From contig DKAR01000174.1 in NCBI GenBank assembly GCA_002450895.1, positions 5,172 to 10,405 on the forward strand: a DNA stretch of 5,234 nucleotides. Reading direction: 5' to 3'. The DNA comes from Proteobacteria bacterium UBA6921 (GTDB taxonomy: Bacteria; Pseudomonadota; Gammaproteobacteria; SG8-11). Made by a program: the position numbers and the translations under genes. Each line of letters starts with the position of its first letter. The stretch's first letter is position 1. This document shows positions 4,894 through 5,234 of this stretch, piece after piece. The notes below the pieces were generated by a model. That model saw only the letters and a list, made by a program, of their open reading frames with translations, searched no databases and had not been told where the DNA came from.

Positions 4894-5234
4894 GTCGGAA
4901 CGTTCGGCGGCACCGCGTCCACCGGCGGCGACGGTTCTCGGTGCGTGGGCGGCTCGATCGCGCGCGGGCGCCGCGACTGATAAATTATTCCGGCAATCGC
5001 AAGCGCCAGCCAACTCGCCCCGACGATATAGACCATCGATGCTTCGGAATGCAGGAAGCGTTCGAGGCTGCTCAAGTTCAGCGGATTCAACACAGCCGTT
5101 GCGAAATTCGCGACACCGGCAACAATGGCCCACGCGCCCGCCAGAGCAGTCACCGCAATGATCATCACCTTCTGGAAGTACACAGCGGCAATTCCAGCGA
5201 CGGCGCCGAAGATGAACAACATCGCGGCTTCCGG
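4890..5234 (-). CDS. Multi-spanning membrane protein, C-terminal part (N-terminus beyond window)
   Basis: The frame stays open to the right edge of the window, so the Met at 5220-5222 is probably internal; residues PEAA precede it and the true start lies outside. The visible 114 residues hold about three hydrophobic segments: MLFIFGAVAGIAAVYF, then a longer Ala/Gly/Val-rich one (VMIIAVTALAGAWAIVAG), and after a polar loop (LNLSSLERFLHSEAS) a third (VYIVGASWLALAIAGIIY). A charged RRPR boundary and a Pro-rich tail of about 25 residues follow, probably cytoplasmic by the positive-inside rule. The FGAVAG ... TALAGA pattern recalls the TMEM198-like DUF4203 membrane domain, but I hold that loosely. 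Function is unknown. Its TAA at 4890-4892 overlaps the TAG of the convergent CWC gene. Confidence 0.7.
   Translation of the reverse strand, partial: PEAAMLFIFGAVAGIAAVYFQKVMIIAVTALAGAWAIVAGVANFATAVLNPLNLSSLERFLHSEASMVYIVGASWLALAIAGIIYQSRRPRAIEPPTHREPSPPVDAVPPNVPT

Overview
The window is GC-rich, tightly packed bacterial chromosome. It most likely comes from a gammaproteobacterium, perhaps near the Xanthomonadales, Nevskiales or Steroidobacter-like groups. That placement is an inference. It rests on an RhlE-type helicase, two Slp-family outer-membrane lipoproteins, a CWC-family zinc-ribbon-like protein, and -10 elements of the TAGACT/TAAACT kind. No rRNA, tRNA, CRISPR array, transposase or integrase was seen.

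Layout. (1) Positions 1-154, minus strand: the first 51 codons of an rhlE-like DEAD-box RNA helicase, cut by the left edge. (2) Positions 155-512: a gene-free divergent promoter region of 358 bp, with a hairpin-forming rhlE leader and a perfect 15-bp palindrome. (3) Positions 513-2519, plus strand: a 668-residue AsnB-type glutamine-dependent amidotransferase with an intact N-terminal Cys glutaminase and an ATP-pyrophosphatase synthetase domain whose PP-loop reads SAGIDSS instead of the usual SGGxDSS. (4) Positions 2611-3435, plus strand: a class I SAM-dependent methyltransferase related to the UbiE and sarcosine/dimethylglycine methyltransferase group. (5) Positions 3461-3946 and 3992-4516, minus strand: two tandem paralogous Slp-family lipoproteins, the upstream one with an unusual aromatic/proline tail. 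(6) Positions 4678-4893, plus strand: a 71-residue eight-cysteine CWC protein. (7) Positions 4890-5234, minus strand: the C-terminal part of a multi-spanning membrane protein that runs off the right edge. Its stop codon overlaps that of the CWC gene tail to tail.

How the parts may work together. The amidotransferase and methyltransferase are co-oriented and 91 bp apart, so they could act on one substrate as a small amidation/methylation unit. The methyltransferase also has a plausible promoter and leader of its own, so co-function is unproven. The two Slp lipoproteins form a clear two-gene operon behind a consensus -35 hexamer and a perfect Shine-Dalgarno. The remaining genes look like ordinary housekeeping or poorly characterised chromosomal genes. 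I see no defence system or mobile element. The most unusual elements are the altered PP-loop in the amidotransferase, the paired methyltransferase, the aromatic tail on the second Slp protein, and the tail-to-tail stop overlap.
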